A DNA stretch of 64,000 bases from Candidatus Lokiarchaeota archaeon (GCA_014730275.1 WJIL01000014.1:20783-84782); one strand, 5' to 3'. Positions 18,319 to 28,721 are shown, counted from the first letter of the stretch. Numbers and translations are program-made. The notes: generated by a model from the letters alone, not told the origin.

Positions 18319-21300
18319 CTACCTTCGCTTTTTCATATAGACAATAACAATGATGACCACCACGGCGGCTGCAATGCCTATCGCAGATGCTACAAGCATA
18401 GGATCTAGAGCAGGGGGGGTGGTTGTTGTAGTTGTTGTTTCAGTAGTTGTTTGAGTCGTTGTTTCACCAGAGGTGAAGCGTACTGACACAATTACCGTAT
18501 CAGTTGCATTATTTCCACTTCCGTCGTAGACTACTAATGTGAAATTGTAGTCTCCTGCATCCAAACCATCAATGGAAACTACCACATCCGAACCGTCCCA
18601 TGTGCTGTTGTAAGAGAATTCGCCTTCCTGATAGACTTCATAGTAAGATGGATTCAGGTCTGATGGATGCCATACTATTTCGTGCCCTGTCGTTTCAACG
18701 ACATATTCAATGTCATCAGGGTGATCGATAGTCGGTGATGTCGTATCCGTTACCGTAACAATAACACTGTCAGAGCCAGCATTTCCACTTGTATCGTAGA
18801 CAATCAAAGTGTAGTTGTATATACCAGGGTTGAGACCATCCAAGTCTATCGTGATTTCTGAGCTGACGCCGGTACTGGAGTAGACCAAGCTTTCGTTTCT
18901 CAGTACTTCACATGATGCTAAATGAGCATCGGAAGGATGCCACGTTATGGAATGAGTGGCATTCCCCAGTTCGTACTCTAAATCACCGGGACTATCAATG
19001 GAGGGTGGAGTCGTATCAACCACTGTCACTAACACGGAATCATTGACGGAATTTCCATCCTCATCGGAGACAATTAGTGTATAGTTGAATGTACCTAGAG
19101 CATGGCCATCTACATTGAGATGAATCTCTCCACCAGGCCAGCCTCCTGAGAATGCTGGACTTCCATTAAGCAAGACAACGAATTCAGATGGATACGGATC
19201 AGCTGGGTGCCAGTAGATCCAGTGTCCAGTAGTGCCTTCTTCATATTGAAAATCGTCCGGGTGATCGATTGCAACTGAATAGTACGCATCAAGGGAGTAG
19301 GGATACCTGTCAACGCTTCCTGCAGAACCTCCGATTTCATAGGTTCCACCGCCTTCATGGTCACTCCAGTAATTCCCGAGATCGATTCCATCATCCCATG
19401 TATTAACCGAACCACTGTCGTATGCGTTGAACGTGTTCCCTGAAAACACATTATAATAGAGACTATTGCCACTAGAGTAATCTGCTAACAAGATACCATA
19501 GCCCGAGTTATTCAGAATCATGTTCTTCGTGAATGTGCTACCATATACCTCTGTTAGAACGAAGCCACGTTGATTGCCAATAGCCGCGTTTTCAGCGAAT
19601 GTTATATTCTCGGAAAAAGAGGCACGGAATCCAGCATCTGACCAGTGAATTCCCGATTCGCTTGCAGTATTGTTTCTTACCGTGCTATTGAAGCAATTTT
19701 CAATATAGAATCCTTCGTCATTTTCTATTGCAGTGTTATTTAATAGAATGAAGTCCCCTGAGGAGAATACATAGAAACCATAACCAACATTACTTGAGGC
19801 ATTGTTGCCTGTTAGGTTGCACAAATCCGCATTGCCCAAAACGAAACCATGCTCTGCATTATCAGTTGCAGTGTTTTCTGTTAGCATGCAATTGTATGCA
19901 TTCTTGACATAGAATCCTCTCAGGCTATCGGAGATAGTATTGTTAACCAAAATACAGTCTTCTGATTCTTCCAGCCACAGACCATATTCGCCCAGTGATG
20001 TTGCAGTGTTTTTTCTAAAAATGGTGCCATTGGAGTTGTATATTCTGAATCCGGTATCGCTGTCAAAACGAACGCTATTGTTCTCAAAAGAGCAATCCAT
20101 ACAAAACGCAATTTGAAAGCTTCTAGACGCATTCGAAAAAGTCCCATCCCTGAAGGTCATATCAGAGCAATTGACGACTATGGCTTGGCTGTAGACGCTA
20201 ACATCGATTTCATAGCCGGTTAGATTCCTGAAATAGCCAAGTTCTTTTCCGTTAACAGAATTCTCGAAGACTATGTGCAACCAATGTGAAAGACTTGGAC
20301 CATAAATAACCATGCCATTATCGCTGAGGATGTTATTATTCACCGTGCAATTCTCGGAATTTCTCAGCTCCAGTCCATCATTCAGATTGGCCGTAAGTGT
20401 ATTATTTCGCAGCGTACAATTCCAAGAGTTTGATATTGCAAAACCATCGAATTTGTGTTCATTGGCAGTATTGTTTTCAAGAGTGCAGTTGTTTGAGTTT
20501 GCAAGCGAGAAACCATTAACGGTATTGCTTATGGCAGTATTATTTCTAGCACTGCAATTGACGCAGTATCCAAGTTGAATACCGATAGAAGTATCCCAGA
20601 ACACCCCATCTACAGCAGTAACATTGGTGCAATTCCCCAGGAGTACTTCGGCATAGCCGCTGCAGTCTATCGTCATATTGCTACCTGAAACCATGTATAG
20701 AATGGGTCGATTATTCACCATATTATTCGAAATGTCATGTGCCCAGTGACTTGTGTTTCCCTTGATAACGAGACCGTTTCCGGTGAATATGTTATCTTCT
20801 ACAATACAGTTGGCAGATCTATCAAGTCCCAGTCCTATCCGGTTATCATTTGCGCTGTTGTTGGTGATTTTAAGATAGTTGGAACTAGCTACGTGAAAAC
20901 CAGCTTGAAAGTTGCTGTAGCAGGTGTTGTTTGATATCTTGCAATTATTCGAATTCAAGGAGTAAAAACCATGCAGACTATTCTCATAAGCCGTATTGTT
21001 CTCAAAATTGCAGTAATCTATTTCGTGTAATCGAAATCCAGGGCCAACATTTCCATATGCAATATTTTCAGAGAAATTGCAATTAGTTGAGGATTGGATC
21101 TCGAATCCTGCCATCACGTCCATGCCAAAAGCGGTATTGTTCCGAATAACGCAGCCTTCTGAAGCATAAACAACAAACCCATACGCAATAGGACCTTCGG
21201 CAGTATTATTCTCTACAGTGCAATTGGTTGAACTATGCAAACTGAAACCAAAGACATACATGTCTCTTGCGAAATTGCTGCGTAGAGTGCAATTCTCGCA

Positions 21301-21717
21301 GTTGTCGAGCATCGTTCCCCATCCACGTTTCTCAATGAAACAGTCACTGACTGTAGCATTTCCGACATTTTCTAATAAGATTCCCTTGGCATAGGTGAGA
21401 CTGGGCGGGGAAAGGATACAATTCCGAATTTCAAAATGTACATCGGTATTTGAAATGTTTATACAAGTCTCGGTCGCCGGTATTTCTAGATTCTCAATCA
21501 TATACGGATTACTTGGACTTCCATTTCCCGGCCAGCCCTGCGTTTCGAAATCAGCATTGCTGGTAATCACAATCGGATCGTGTTCAATCTGTGAACCTGA
21601 AAATTCCCCAGCATATTTTTTTGGATTATTTGGAGAAGAATAGGGTATGTTGCTTTCAGCCGTAGAGAGGGGTAGAAGAATCAGAAGTGTGCAAAATAAG
21701 ATGAATCGTGATCTCAT
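18319..21717 (-). CDS. Giant secreted NosD beta-helix protein with Ig-like repeats
   Basis: About 1132 residues. The preferred start is the ATG at 21717 (MRSRF) because GGACGGGATC lies just upstream, although the frame is open to 21738. A signal peptide (about 3-20) and the lead domain shared with the 13031 protein (DFETQGWPGNGSPSNPYMIENL, in parts) come first. Next are about 25 PbH1 beta-helix turns with many N-glycosylation-type NCT/NNT motifs. Three Ig/HYR-like repeats of about 90 residues follow, each built around HPDD, WHPSD and TV.DTT.P, then a Thr-rich spacer, PPALDPM and a single membrane helix with KKRR. It would be displayed on the cell surface with the stalk inserted in the membrane. 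Confidence 0.88.
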   Translation of the reverse strand: MRSRFILFCTLLILLPLSTAESNIPYSSPNNPKKYAGEFSGSQIEHDPIVITSNADFETQGWPGNGSPSNPYMIENLEIPATETCINISNTDVHFEIRNCILSPPSLTYAKGILLENVGNATVSDCFIEKRGWGTMLDNCENCTLRSNFARDMYVFGFSLHSSTNCTVENNTAEGPIAYGFVVYASEGCVIRNNTAFGMDVMAGFEIQSSTNCNFSENIAYGNVGPGFRLHEIDYCNFENNTAYENSLHGFYSLNSNNCKISNNTCYSNFQAGFHVASSNYLKITNNSANDNRIGLGLDRSANCIVEDNIFTGNGLVIKGNTSHWAHDISNNMVNNRPILYMVSGSNMTIDCSGYAEVLLGNCTNVTAVDGVFWDTSIGIQLGYCVNCSARNNTAISNTVNGFSLANSNNCTLENNTANEHKFDGFAISNSWNCTLRNNTLTANLNDGLELRNSENCTVNNNILSDNGMVIYGPSLSHWLHIVFENSVNGKELGYFRNLTGYEIDVSVYSQAIVVNCSDMTFRDGTFSNASRSFQIAFCMDCSFENNSVRFDSDTGFRIYNSNGTIFRKNTATSLGEYGLWLEESEDCILVNNTISDSLRGFYVKNAYNCMLTENTATDNAEHGFVLGNADLCNLTGNNASSNVGYGFYVFSSGDFILLNNTAIENDEGFYIENCFNSTVRNNTASESGIHWSDAGFRASFSENITFAENAAIGNQRGFVLTEVYGSTFTKNMILNNSGYGILLADYSSGNSLYYNVFSGNTFNAYDSGSVNTWDDGIDLGNYWSDHEGGGTYEIGGSAGSVDRYPYSLDAYYSVAIDHPDDFQYEEGTTGHWIYWHPADPYPSEFVVLLNGSPAFSGGWPGGEIHLNVDGHALGTFNYTLIVSDEDGNSVNDSVLVTVVDTTPPSIDSPGDLEYELGNATHSITWHPSDAHLASCEVLRNESLVYSSTGVSSEITIDLDGLNPGIYNYTLIVYDTSGNAGSDSVIVTVTDTTSPTIDHPDDIEYVVETTGHEIVWHPSDLNPSYYEVYQEGEFSYNSTWDGSDVVVSIDGLDAGDYNFTLVVYDGSGNNATDTVIVSVRFTSGETTTQTTTETTTTTTTPPALDPMLVASAIGIAAAVVVIIVIVYMKKRR

Positions 21718-21738
21718 ATGATCCCGTCCTGTGTGCAA

Positions 21739-22203
21739 ATTGATAATCTACAATACCACAAATCGTCATAAGTTTTCCTAGAGGGCCGATATTTGGATTT
21801 CCAATACGAATAATTTAGGATTATTACATTTCATGGAGATTTCATGGTTTTCGGTCAACGTAAACAATCATACTGCTGGAAGATTGTTTTCTCCGAAGCC
21901 ACCAATAGCAATCTTGGTTCTATCTTCTCTTTATTGGTTTTTCTCTGAGCATTGACCTCCGAGAACGTTGATGAATATCGGATATTCGGTCTGAATTTGG
22001 ACCAAGGCTGATGGTTTCCAACAGAAAGCATGCAGAAAAAACTAGAGCTATTGGCTTGAGAGGATCAGAAAGCATCAGAAAACATTTGAGGGACTGGGAG
22101 CGATGTCAATAGACCTAAAAAGCATACAAAGGCTGCATTAGCAATAATCATCCGCCTTGGCGGAATCATTGCGGCTATTTCGACCTTCCAGGAGACGCAT
22201 CCA
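21739..22203. other. Intergenic region between divergent genes
   Basis: 465 bp with no supported gene. It holds a perfect 6-bp inverted repeat TCCGCC-TT-GGCGGA (22151-22164) and the AGGAG ribosome site for the 22204 gene. I see no clear TATA box for the plus-strand gene. Confidence 0.4.
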
Positions 22204-22698
22204 ATGACAAGACAAATGAGACGCAAAGACAAGCAGATGGAAAACAAGCAGGAAATCCAAGAAATTCTCTTGAAAACGAAGTACGTAACAATTGGCATGT
22301 GCAGGGATAACGAACCGTACTTAGTTACACTGAGTCATGGCTACGACAGGGACAAGAACTGTATCTATTTCCATTGTGCATCGGAAGGTAAGAAAATTGA
22401 TTATCTCAACTCAAATCCCATTGTTTGGGGCCAAGCTCTGATTGACAAGGGGTACGTCAAAGGCGCATGCGATCATCTGTACGTTACTGTCCACTTCCGT
22501 GGAGAAGTTCACTTCCTTGACTCTATTGAAGAGAAGGACAAAGCTCTCAGAGTGATGATTCGTCAACTCGATGATAACCCGAAGAAAATCATGTCTGAAC
22601 AACTCAAAGAGGAATCTATTAGAAATGTCACAATAGGCAGAATTGACATCGAATATATTTCTGGCAAAGCCGCAGAAGAAGTGATCATCTCATTATAG
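22204..22698 (+). CDS. Pyridoxamine 5'-phosphate oxidase-fold flavin protein
   Basis: 164 residues of the split-barrel FMN-binding family. The opening MRRKDKQMENKQEIQEIL and the strand pattern YVTIGMCRDNEPYLVTLSHGYD (in parts, about 28-49), then CIYFHCASEGKKIDYL, are typical of archaeal members related to NimA-type proteins. FMN or F420 use and the substrate are unknown. AGGAG lies nine bases before the ATG, which decides the start over the internal ATG at 22216. It is a single gene, divergent from the NosD/Ig protein. A general reductase or heme/flavin-handling role is the usual assumption for the family. Confidence 0.8.
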   Translation: MTRQMRRKDKQMENKQEIQEILLKTKYVTIGMCRDNEPYLVTLSHGYDRDKNCIYFHCASEGKKIDYLNSNPIVWGQALIDKGYVKGACDHLYVTVHFRGEVHFLDSIEEKDKALRVMIRQLDDNPKKIMSEQLKEESIRNVTIGRIDIEYISGKAAEEVIISL

Positions 22699-22851
22699 CA
22701 AGGACATCTCACGGAATCACATCAATTAATCTCATATCCTCACTCAATGCTAATCCATCCTCGCGAAACCAATAAATCATCAAAAACTTAGATTGTGCAT
22801 TCAGGAAAAGCCTATTAGATTAGGATATCATACCTCTTAGAGGACAGAGTT

Positions 22852-23232
22852 ATGGTCGATTACGAAGTCAGTAGTAAGATGTTCAATGATGACATCCTCA
22901 TCATAATAACCGTCAAAGGTTTGTTCACTATCGAGGATATCAAACCGATTGCAGCAAAATTTGCATCAACTGAGGCTGAGATCGACGAATCCCAGGGCTT
23001 TCATCTTCTCTGTGAGATCCTTGAGTCCCAAATCGTAACAGAGGATGTTCTTGATGTGCTATACGAGACTACATTTAGCGGGAAAACAAAGCACAAACTC
23101 GGACGATGTGCATTCGTAGTCGACAATTCAGCCACAAGATCGAGAATCAATTCCTGTCTGCGGAAACACGGCGTCGAAAGTATTGGTATCTTCACAAATA
23201 AGGGAAAAGCCATGAAAGAATTGCTCGAGTAG
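22852..23232 (+). CDS. Small protein, possibly STAS/SpoIIAA-like
   Basis: 126 residues with alternating strands and helices (ILIIITVKGLFT, FHLLCEIL, RCAFVVDN, VESIGIFTN) that resemble the SpoIIAA-like/STAS fold, in which a small domain binds a partner or lipid. This rests on fold pattern only; no catalytic motif is seen. GAGG is present upstream of the ATG. It is transcribed toward the nitroreductase, with a weak imperfect GC hairpin (about 23243-23281) between the two genes. Confidence 0.5.
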   Translation: MVDYEVSSKMFNDDILIIITVKGLFTIEDIKPIAAKFASTEAEIDESQGFHLLCEILESQIVTEDVLDVLYETTFSGKTKHKLGRCAFVVDNSATRSRINSCLRKHGVESIGIFTNKGKAMKELLE

Positions 23233-23293
23233 TGGAGCAGATCCAGGGGTGATTCTCAAGTAGTATCAGACCACCCCCGGAGTGGATTAGTCA

Positions 23294-23809
23294 CTAAAAC
23301 ATGTCATAAGACACAATTTCGTCAAGGGGTCTTCTGTTGCTCGTTTTCTCCTCATCGGGATAACCCATCGAAACCGAACATACTACTCGGAATTTATCTG
23401 GAATTTCGAGGACTTCCTTAAACTTGTCTTCGTAAGGAGTGTCTCGCACGCCCATCCAACAGGTACCGAGACCCTGGTCGTACGCAGCTAGAAGCATGTT
23501 CATTATGGCATTATGAGGATCGCAGAGATGATACTTCTGATGTCTGTCAGGATCTCCAAGAGCAACGATAACAACCGGAGATTCTGCCATGAATCCTCCG
23601 TAACTGTGAATATCTGCTAATTTCTTGCGAGTATCTTCATCCGTTACCACAATGAAATGCCAAGGTTGTTTGTTTGACGCTGAAGGCGCCCAACGCCCCG
23701 CCTCCAAAACCTTCTCGATTTTCTCTTGTTCAACCTCTTTGGATTTGTAGCTTCTGATGCTCCGCCTATGGCGAATCGCTTCCAGTGTATCCATTTTCAT
23801 CACATTCAC
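23294..23809 (-). CDS. Nitroreductase-family flavoprotein
   Basis: 171 residues of the FMN-dependent nitroreductase fold. Family marks are RRSIRSYKSKEV (about 14-25), the FMN-contact WAPSASNKQPWHFIVV (about 41-56), and GLGTCWMGVRD plus SMGYPDEEK near the end. It would form a homodimer and reduce nitro compounds, quinones or flavins with NAD(P)H. Start choice is uncertain: ATGs occur at codons 1, 4 and 6 of this frame. It lies downstream of a strong terminator hairpin, so it should have its own promoter. A second, distant family member is at 51370. Confidence 0.88.
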   Translation of the reverse strand: MNVMKMDTLEAIRHRRSIRSYKSKEVEQEKIEKVLEAGRWAPSASNKQPWHFIVVTDEDTRKKLADIHSYGGFMAESPVVIVALGDPDRHQKYHLCDPHNAIMNMLLAAYDQGLGTCWMGVRDTPYEDKFKEVLEIPDKFRVVCSVSMGYPDEEKTSNRRPLDEIVSYDMF

Positions 23810-23879
23810 TATTGCTAACCGCGGCCTAATGAAATCATTCCTATACCGAAGAATTCCAATCTTCTAAGAAAGAATGTAA

Positions 23880-23907
23880 GAGCTGGCATAATAGAAAATG
23901 CCAGCTC
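23880..23907 (-). terminator. Terminator of the giant calcium-repeat gene
   Basis: Perfect 10-bp stem GAGCTGGCAT (23880-23889) and ATGCCAGCTC (23898-23907) with an 8-nt loop, T-rich on the minus strand beyond it, just after the stop of the 23926 gene. Confidence 0.75.
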
Positions 23908-23925
23908 AACTAAAAACACTCTAAC

Positions 23926-26900
23926 TCAGGACCTCCTCCTTTTCATAATGACCACCATGATAACTACAACTACCGCAGCGGCACCACCAACCAAAATCAT
24001 CAACAGGGGGTCAAAAGCGGTTGGGGGTGGTATAGTTGTTGTTTGTGATGTGGTTGTGGTAATCTCTCCGTTCATCACTTCGGTTCCACGAATCACGACA
24101 TGATGCTCGCTGTGAACGTAAGAGAAATGAAGTATCGATGCGCTTTCATTGATTTCAACCTCATATACGGTTTCTTCTTCATCGATAAGTACCTCCCATT
24201 GACTTGGTTCAGCATATAGCAGGTCCCGGGGTATTGTGATATTGCAGAAACCCTGAGTGCCGTCAGGCCCAACAATGTCGAACTCTATAGCCCCTTCGTC
24301 TTCGATGAAAGTTGGATTGGTTACTTCAGAGGTACTCCGGAATCCAATACTGTATTCTAAGTCTGGGATAGTCCATTGGAAAATGTTCGGGAAGATGTTT
24401 GGGTCCAGTGGGTCTGAACGAAAATCAATTTCCCAGCCATCGTTGTATCCATCGCCATCCGTGTCTTCCAGAACACAGAGTGTATGGTTAATCAAGTGGC
24501 TGTACCCCCGATAGGTGGTATTAGCGTCACCTAACGTTGACGATGTGTAACCAGGTACTACCCAGTGTACTTCGTAGGCATCAGACAATGAATCATTATC
24601 AAAGTCCGTATCGATGCCATCAAGATAGGCATCGCTATTTTGGTCTGCGTTAAACATGTCAGTACCGAGAGGATGCCATGGCCATGCGGGGTCTTGGTAC
24701 TCATGGACTTCAAAGCCGTCGTAAATGCCATCATCATCGGAATCATAATCCAACACATTTACGATTCCATCCAAATCATAGTCACCAAGCGGGCCATGAC
24801 TAGGATTACCGCTTTCACTCATCCGTTCGCTACAAAGTACTACTTCCTCGTGGTCAGTGATACCGTCAGCATCCGTATCATTGTTGAGCGGATCCAAAGA
24901 GACCTTTATTGGGCCTTCATAGGCTATGTAATCAACCAGTTCCTCGTAATCCGTGAGACCATCAAGATCGCTATCTGGGTGAAGCGGATTCGTCCCATTC
25001 ATGAGCTCATAGTAATCATTTAGACCATCGAAATCACTATCTATCTCTGTTGCGTCGGTGAATCTCTTGTTCTCTGGCATCGATGTATTGGTTGTTATAG
25101 TGAAGTTCGCATCTGCATCAAAGGTCTCGAAGGTTTCGTTTGCGACAGACACCGGGACAAACAGCTCTGTCCAATCATCGAGGCCGTCCATATCAGTATC
25201 TTGCACGAGCATGTCGGTACTGGATTGTACTTCCTCCCAATCACTGACGCCGTCTCTGTCGTAGTCTAGGTAATGCCAGATATCGGGGACGTTTTCCCAG
25301 GTATCAGTGAACCTGTTCTCCATGTAGTCAATCTCATCGACGTCAGGCCAGTTATCTGCATCGGTATCATCTGTAAGTGGAGACAATACAATATCCTTTT
25401 CCAGACCATCATCAAGCCCATCAGAATCTGTGTCGGCTTCTGCCGGATGTGTCTGAAAGCGAGCACGATATGGGTCCGGTGCGGAATACAAAATCTTGGG
25501 GATATAATCATCGTCTTCTTCTTGGATTGGTTCGTCTATTTCAGTCGAGCCGGGAGCAACCCTCCTGTCCAAGGCCCAGTTCCAGCCAAAGTATTCCTCG
25601 CCGTCCGTAAGGCCGTCATCGTCGCTGTCTGGATCATTTGGATCTGTGAAATAGGTTACATTGCCTTGATACAAGATATAGAGTGACCCTTCTTCTACTT
25701 CTGTTGGATCAGCCAAACCATCATTGTCAGTATCTCGCCGAAGAGGGTTCGTCGAATAATCATGGACCTCGGGACCGTCCCACAGCGAGTCCTCATCGGA
25801 GTCTTTCACCAATGGAAAACTGCCTATTTCGACCTCATGCCCGTCAAGAAGCCCGTCCTCATCGGTATCGTTATTCAGCGGGTCAGTTCCTATCCTCAGC
25901 TCAAAACCATCCAACAAACCATCATTATCGATATCCGAGTTATTGAGATAGTGGAGAGACGCAATGGTATCATTTGAAATTCCTCGCGTCAGGTTGAAGT
26001 ACTGGACTTCTCGCCCGTCCGGCAAGTAGTCATTGTCTGTGTCGGGTTCTGAGCAATTGGCATGGAAGAAGAGGGCATCTCTAGTATTTTCTATACCGTC
26101 ACCATCGGAATCTTCCGATACTGGATTTGTGCCTTCATTGTATTCAGTAGCATCAGTTAGACCATCACTATCAGAGTCATTATTTAATGGACTAGTTGGA
26201 GTGGGATTGAGTGGTTTGCAGTCTGATAGACCAAATGGCCATTGTACCCAAGTGTTACCCTGTATCTCTCCATAATCAGTGAAGTCGCCCGGGTTGCCGT
26301 TGTTCATTACAGCATTCTGTTCAGTAGTACTGATTACTCCATCATCGTTAATGTCAAAGTCCCCATCCGTATCTATATCCGTTGGATCTGTGCCATAAAG
26401 AAATTCCTCGCCGTCCAGTAGTCCTTCTCCGTCAACGTCAGGGTTCAGTATGCTCAGAACCGCATCAGGGATAGGATACTCGTTGACCCACCAATCGTAC
26501 TCGAATTTGTCCATTAGGCCATCGGAATCTGAATCATTCTTGCATGGATGTGGATGTGGGCTCTCAATGTCGGGGCCTCCAAATATCCATTCTTCCAAAT
26601 CTGTGAAACCATCGAAGTCAGTATCTTTCAGCGAAGGGTCAGTCTTTATGATGCCAGCCCAATGCACGCTATTCATTCCTTTGAGCTCTTGCTTATCATT
26701 GAGTCCATCGTTATCGCTATCGGTATCCATGATACAAGGCTCACCATCGTTGTCATAATCAGCCAATGGGTCAAGTCCAGCTGCATAGAAGAGGGCCAGT
26801 TCTTCGTAGTCATTTAAGCCATCGTCATCTGTGTCATTATCAAGCGGATTAGTGAAGTAGTTCAACAACTCATTACCGTCGTACAGGAGATCATTGTCAG

Positions 26901-28686
26901 TGTCCGCCAGCGTTGGATCAAGGCCCATAGAAATCTCCAAGTCGTCCCAAAGCCCATCATCATCAAGATCTAAATTGGCATGATTCTGGTTTGCTGGTTT
27001 GCTACCACCTGAGCCTTGGATTTCAAGAAACGGGATTGTTTCCTTCCAGCTTTTTGTCACATCGAACTTGAAAATCCAGAAAAGCGATGCGTAGAACTTG
27101 AAGAATAGATTGTAGAACAAACCAACCTTGAAGGAGCTCCCCTTGTGACCAAAAGCCGCCTGGGCTAGAATTCCTGTCTTTGCTTTCAATTTCACACCAA
27201 GCTTGATGAAATCCAAGGGAAGACTGACGCCAATCGCATTTTTGATATACGAAGCTGGTGATGGAAGGCTCAGTGATATATCAAGACCAAATCCAACTTT
27301 CAGAGTCACATCCTGGCCTGAGGCCTCAGTTGTTGCGTTGTAGTTCATACCTAGTGCAAGAGAGAGGTAATTAACGAGATTGACCTTCATATTCAGGACA
27401 TTCATAATTGCGGTAACCGTTCTGCCCGTTCCCGGAATCAGATAATCCAGAAATGTGGCTAGAGGGATTCCAAGCTCAAATCCAATCTCTATTGAAAGCG
27501 AACCACCCATGAAGTTGAATGGATTACCAGCAATGGTTGGATTGGCATCAGCTATTTGTTGAAGAAAATTACCAATTCGCAGTGTTGCACTTAGTTTCGG
27601 AGTAAGTTTGAGTTCAACAGAGTATCCTGAAGCTTCCATGACCTTCTTCAGACCTGTAACTTCTGCAAGGTCAAGAGCACCATCCTCAGCTTGCACCGCG
27701 AATACCAAATCAACATAATCAGGCATGTACCAGGGTCCAGAGCCGATTCGGGGGGTTACATCGAAATCCAGGGGAATATCAAAGGGAAATTCACCTGTGT
27801 TCTTGTTCCCCTTGCCCATTTCTTCCATTTCAAGTTCTCCACGATCTGTTGTTCCGCCATTCACCTTCGCTTCATCAACTTCGATATGGGTTGAATTCGT
27901 TGTGAACCAATCATTGTATTTGAAACCAGTAAGAAGCAAAAGCGACATGAAAACATCCACAATCCAGCCCCAAGGTCCACGCGAGTCAGTTTCGTTTTGC
28001 CCATAGTCTATATAGAAACCGTCTAAGGGCTCTTGAGGGTTCATAGAACGCTGGATGATTGTATTCAGATTTGTTAGAAGATACAGCGAGGTGATGTCGA
28101 AAAGGTCTTGAACAAGAGATTCCGGTACTGGATTTGCTGAATCTTTTAAGATTTGATAGATTGAACACAAAGCTCCCAGAAGAGCTATTTCAGCATCTAT
28201 AGAGCCCTTCAATCCAACAACCCTGCAATGATTCACCATTTCTTCAAGAACATTGGAATAGCAGACTTGGAAGACATGATTCTCAACAGATGAATCATTC
28301 AATAGATAACTAAGCTGTTGCCATGAAAGAATATCCGAATTGATATGCATTCCACCTTCAGTCCCATGAAAGAAATAGACATTTAGCCAGGAATCAATGA
28401 GTTGTTCTTTGGCCAATGCAATCGTGGTTTCTACAGGAACTAGTTCTATTGATAGTTGTGAGGGTGATAATTGCCTTTCAATTCTCCTTGCAGCTTTTCT
28501 ATTGGTTGCATCTGACGGATTGAATAGAACTCTGACCAGGTATTCATCATCTCTAGGACTAGATTCTATCTCAGAAAAAAATGGGTTGAAATCCGGTCGA
28601 ACACTTGTTTCGAAGTTAAAAAAGGCTACAATCGGATTGCTCAACAGTGATAGAATAAGCAGTGAAGAGTATAATTTCACTCTCAT
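23926..28686 (-). CDS. Giant secreted protein: caspase-like domain plus calcium-binding repeats
   Basis: 1586 residues. There is a signal peptide (about 4-22). Residues 45-180 look like a clan CD (caspase/clostripain-type) cysteine peptidase: strand-HG (LNVYFFHG, H107-G108), then HVFQVCYS with C142, followed by GLKGSIDAEIALLGAL. Residues 250-560 form an unrecognised region with long apolar strands. From about 575 to 1470 there are dozens of D.D.DGL.D..E repeats of the thrombospondin type 3 / dockerin calcium-loop kind. A short beta domain, a Thr-rich spacer with PPPTAFDPLL and one membrane helix with KRRRS end the protein. It is probably a calcium-stiffened surface stalk. Peptidase activity is unproven. 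Confidence 0.85.
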   Translation of the reverse strand: MRVKLYSSLLILSLLSNPIVAFFNFETSVRPDFNPFFSEIESSPRDDEYLVRVLFNPSDATNRKAARRIERQLSPSQLSIELVPVETTIALAKEQLIDSWLNVYFFHGTEGGMHINSDILSWQQLSYLLNDSSVENHVFQVCYSNVLEEMVNHCRVVGLKGSIDAEIALLGALCSIYQILKDSANPVPESLVQDLFDITSLYLLTNLNTIIQRSMNPQEPLDGFYIDYGQNETDSRGPWGWIVDVFMSLLLLTGFKYNDWFTTNSTHIEVDEAKVNGGTTDRGELEMEEMGKGNKNTGEFPFDIPLDFDVTPRIGSGPWYMPDYVDLVFAVQAEDGALDLAEVTGLKKVMEASGYSVELKLTPKLSATLRIGNFLQQIADANPTIAGNPFNFMGGSLSIEIGFELGIPLATFLDYLIPGTGRTVTAIMNVLNMKVNLVNYLSLALGMNYNATTEASGQDVTLKVGFGLDISLSLPSPASYIKNAIGVSLPLDFIKLGVKLKAKTGILAQAAFGHKGSSFKVGLFYNLFFKFYASLFWIFKFDVTKSWKETIPFLEIQGSGGSKPANQNHANLDLDDDGLWDDLEISMGLDPTLADTDNDLLYDGNELLNYFTNPLDNDTDDDGLNDYEELALFYAAGLDPLADYDNDGEPCIMDTDSDNDGLNDKQELKGMNSVHWAGIIKTDPSLKDTDFDGFTDLEEWIFGGPDIESPHPHPCKNDSDSDGLMDKFEYDWWVNEYPIPDAVLSILNPDVDGEGLLDGEEFLYGTDPTDIDTDGDFDINDDGVISTTEQNAVMNNGNPGDFTDYGEIQGNTWVQWPFGLSDCKPLNPTPTSPLNNDSDSDGLTDATEYNEGTNPVSEDSDGDGIENTRDALFFHANCSEPDTDNDYLPDGREVQYFNLTRGISNDTIASLHYLNNSDIDNDGLLDGFELRIGTDPLNNDTDEDGLLDGHEVEIGSFPLVKDSDEDSLWDGPEVHDYSTNPLRRDTDNDGLADPTEVEEGSLYILYQGNVTYFTDPNDPDSDDDGLTDGEEYFGWNWALDRRVAPGSTEIDEPIQEEDDDYIPKILYSAPDPYRARFQTHPAEADTDSDGLDDGLEKDIVLSPLTDDTDADNWPDVDEIDYMENRFTDTWENVPDIWHYLDYDRDGVSDWEEVQSSTDMLVQDTDMDGLDDWTELFVPVSVANETFETFDADANFTITTNTSMPENKRFTDATEIDSDFDGLNDYYELMNGTNPLHPDSDLDGLTDYEELVDYIAYEGPIKVSLDPLNNDTDADGITDHEEVVLCSERMSESGNPSHGPLGDYDLDGIVNVLDYDSDDDGIYDGFEVHEYQDPAWPWHPLGTDMFNADQNSDAYLDGIDTDFDNDSLSDAYEVHWVVPGYTSSTLGDANTTYRGYSHLINHTLCVLEDTDGDGYNDGWEIDFRSDPLDPNIFPNIFQWTIPDLEYSIGFRSTSEVTNPTFIEDEGAIEFDIVGPDGTQGFCNITIPRDLLYAEPSQWEVLIDEEETVYEVEINESASILHFSYVHSEHHVVIRGTEVMNGEITTTTSQTTTIPPPTAFDPLLMILVGGAAAVVVVIMVVIMKRRRS

Positions 28687-28721
28687 AGCATCACGCGGCT
28701 TAAAACCTAATAGATATTCGA

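Noticed and set aside
13000..21738. NosD-like beta-helix proteins as copper/nitrous oxide reductase genes
   Set aside because: Only the beta-helix fold is shared; no nosZ, nosF or nosY neighbours are visible.
24400..26990. Apparent short tandem repeats that might suggest a CRISPR or satellite
   Set aside because: They are coding calcium-loop repeats (D.D.DGL.D) in the giant protein, with variable DNA sequence and spacing.
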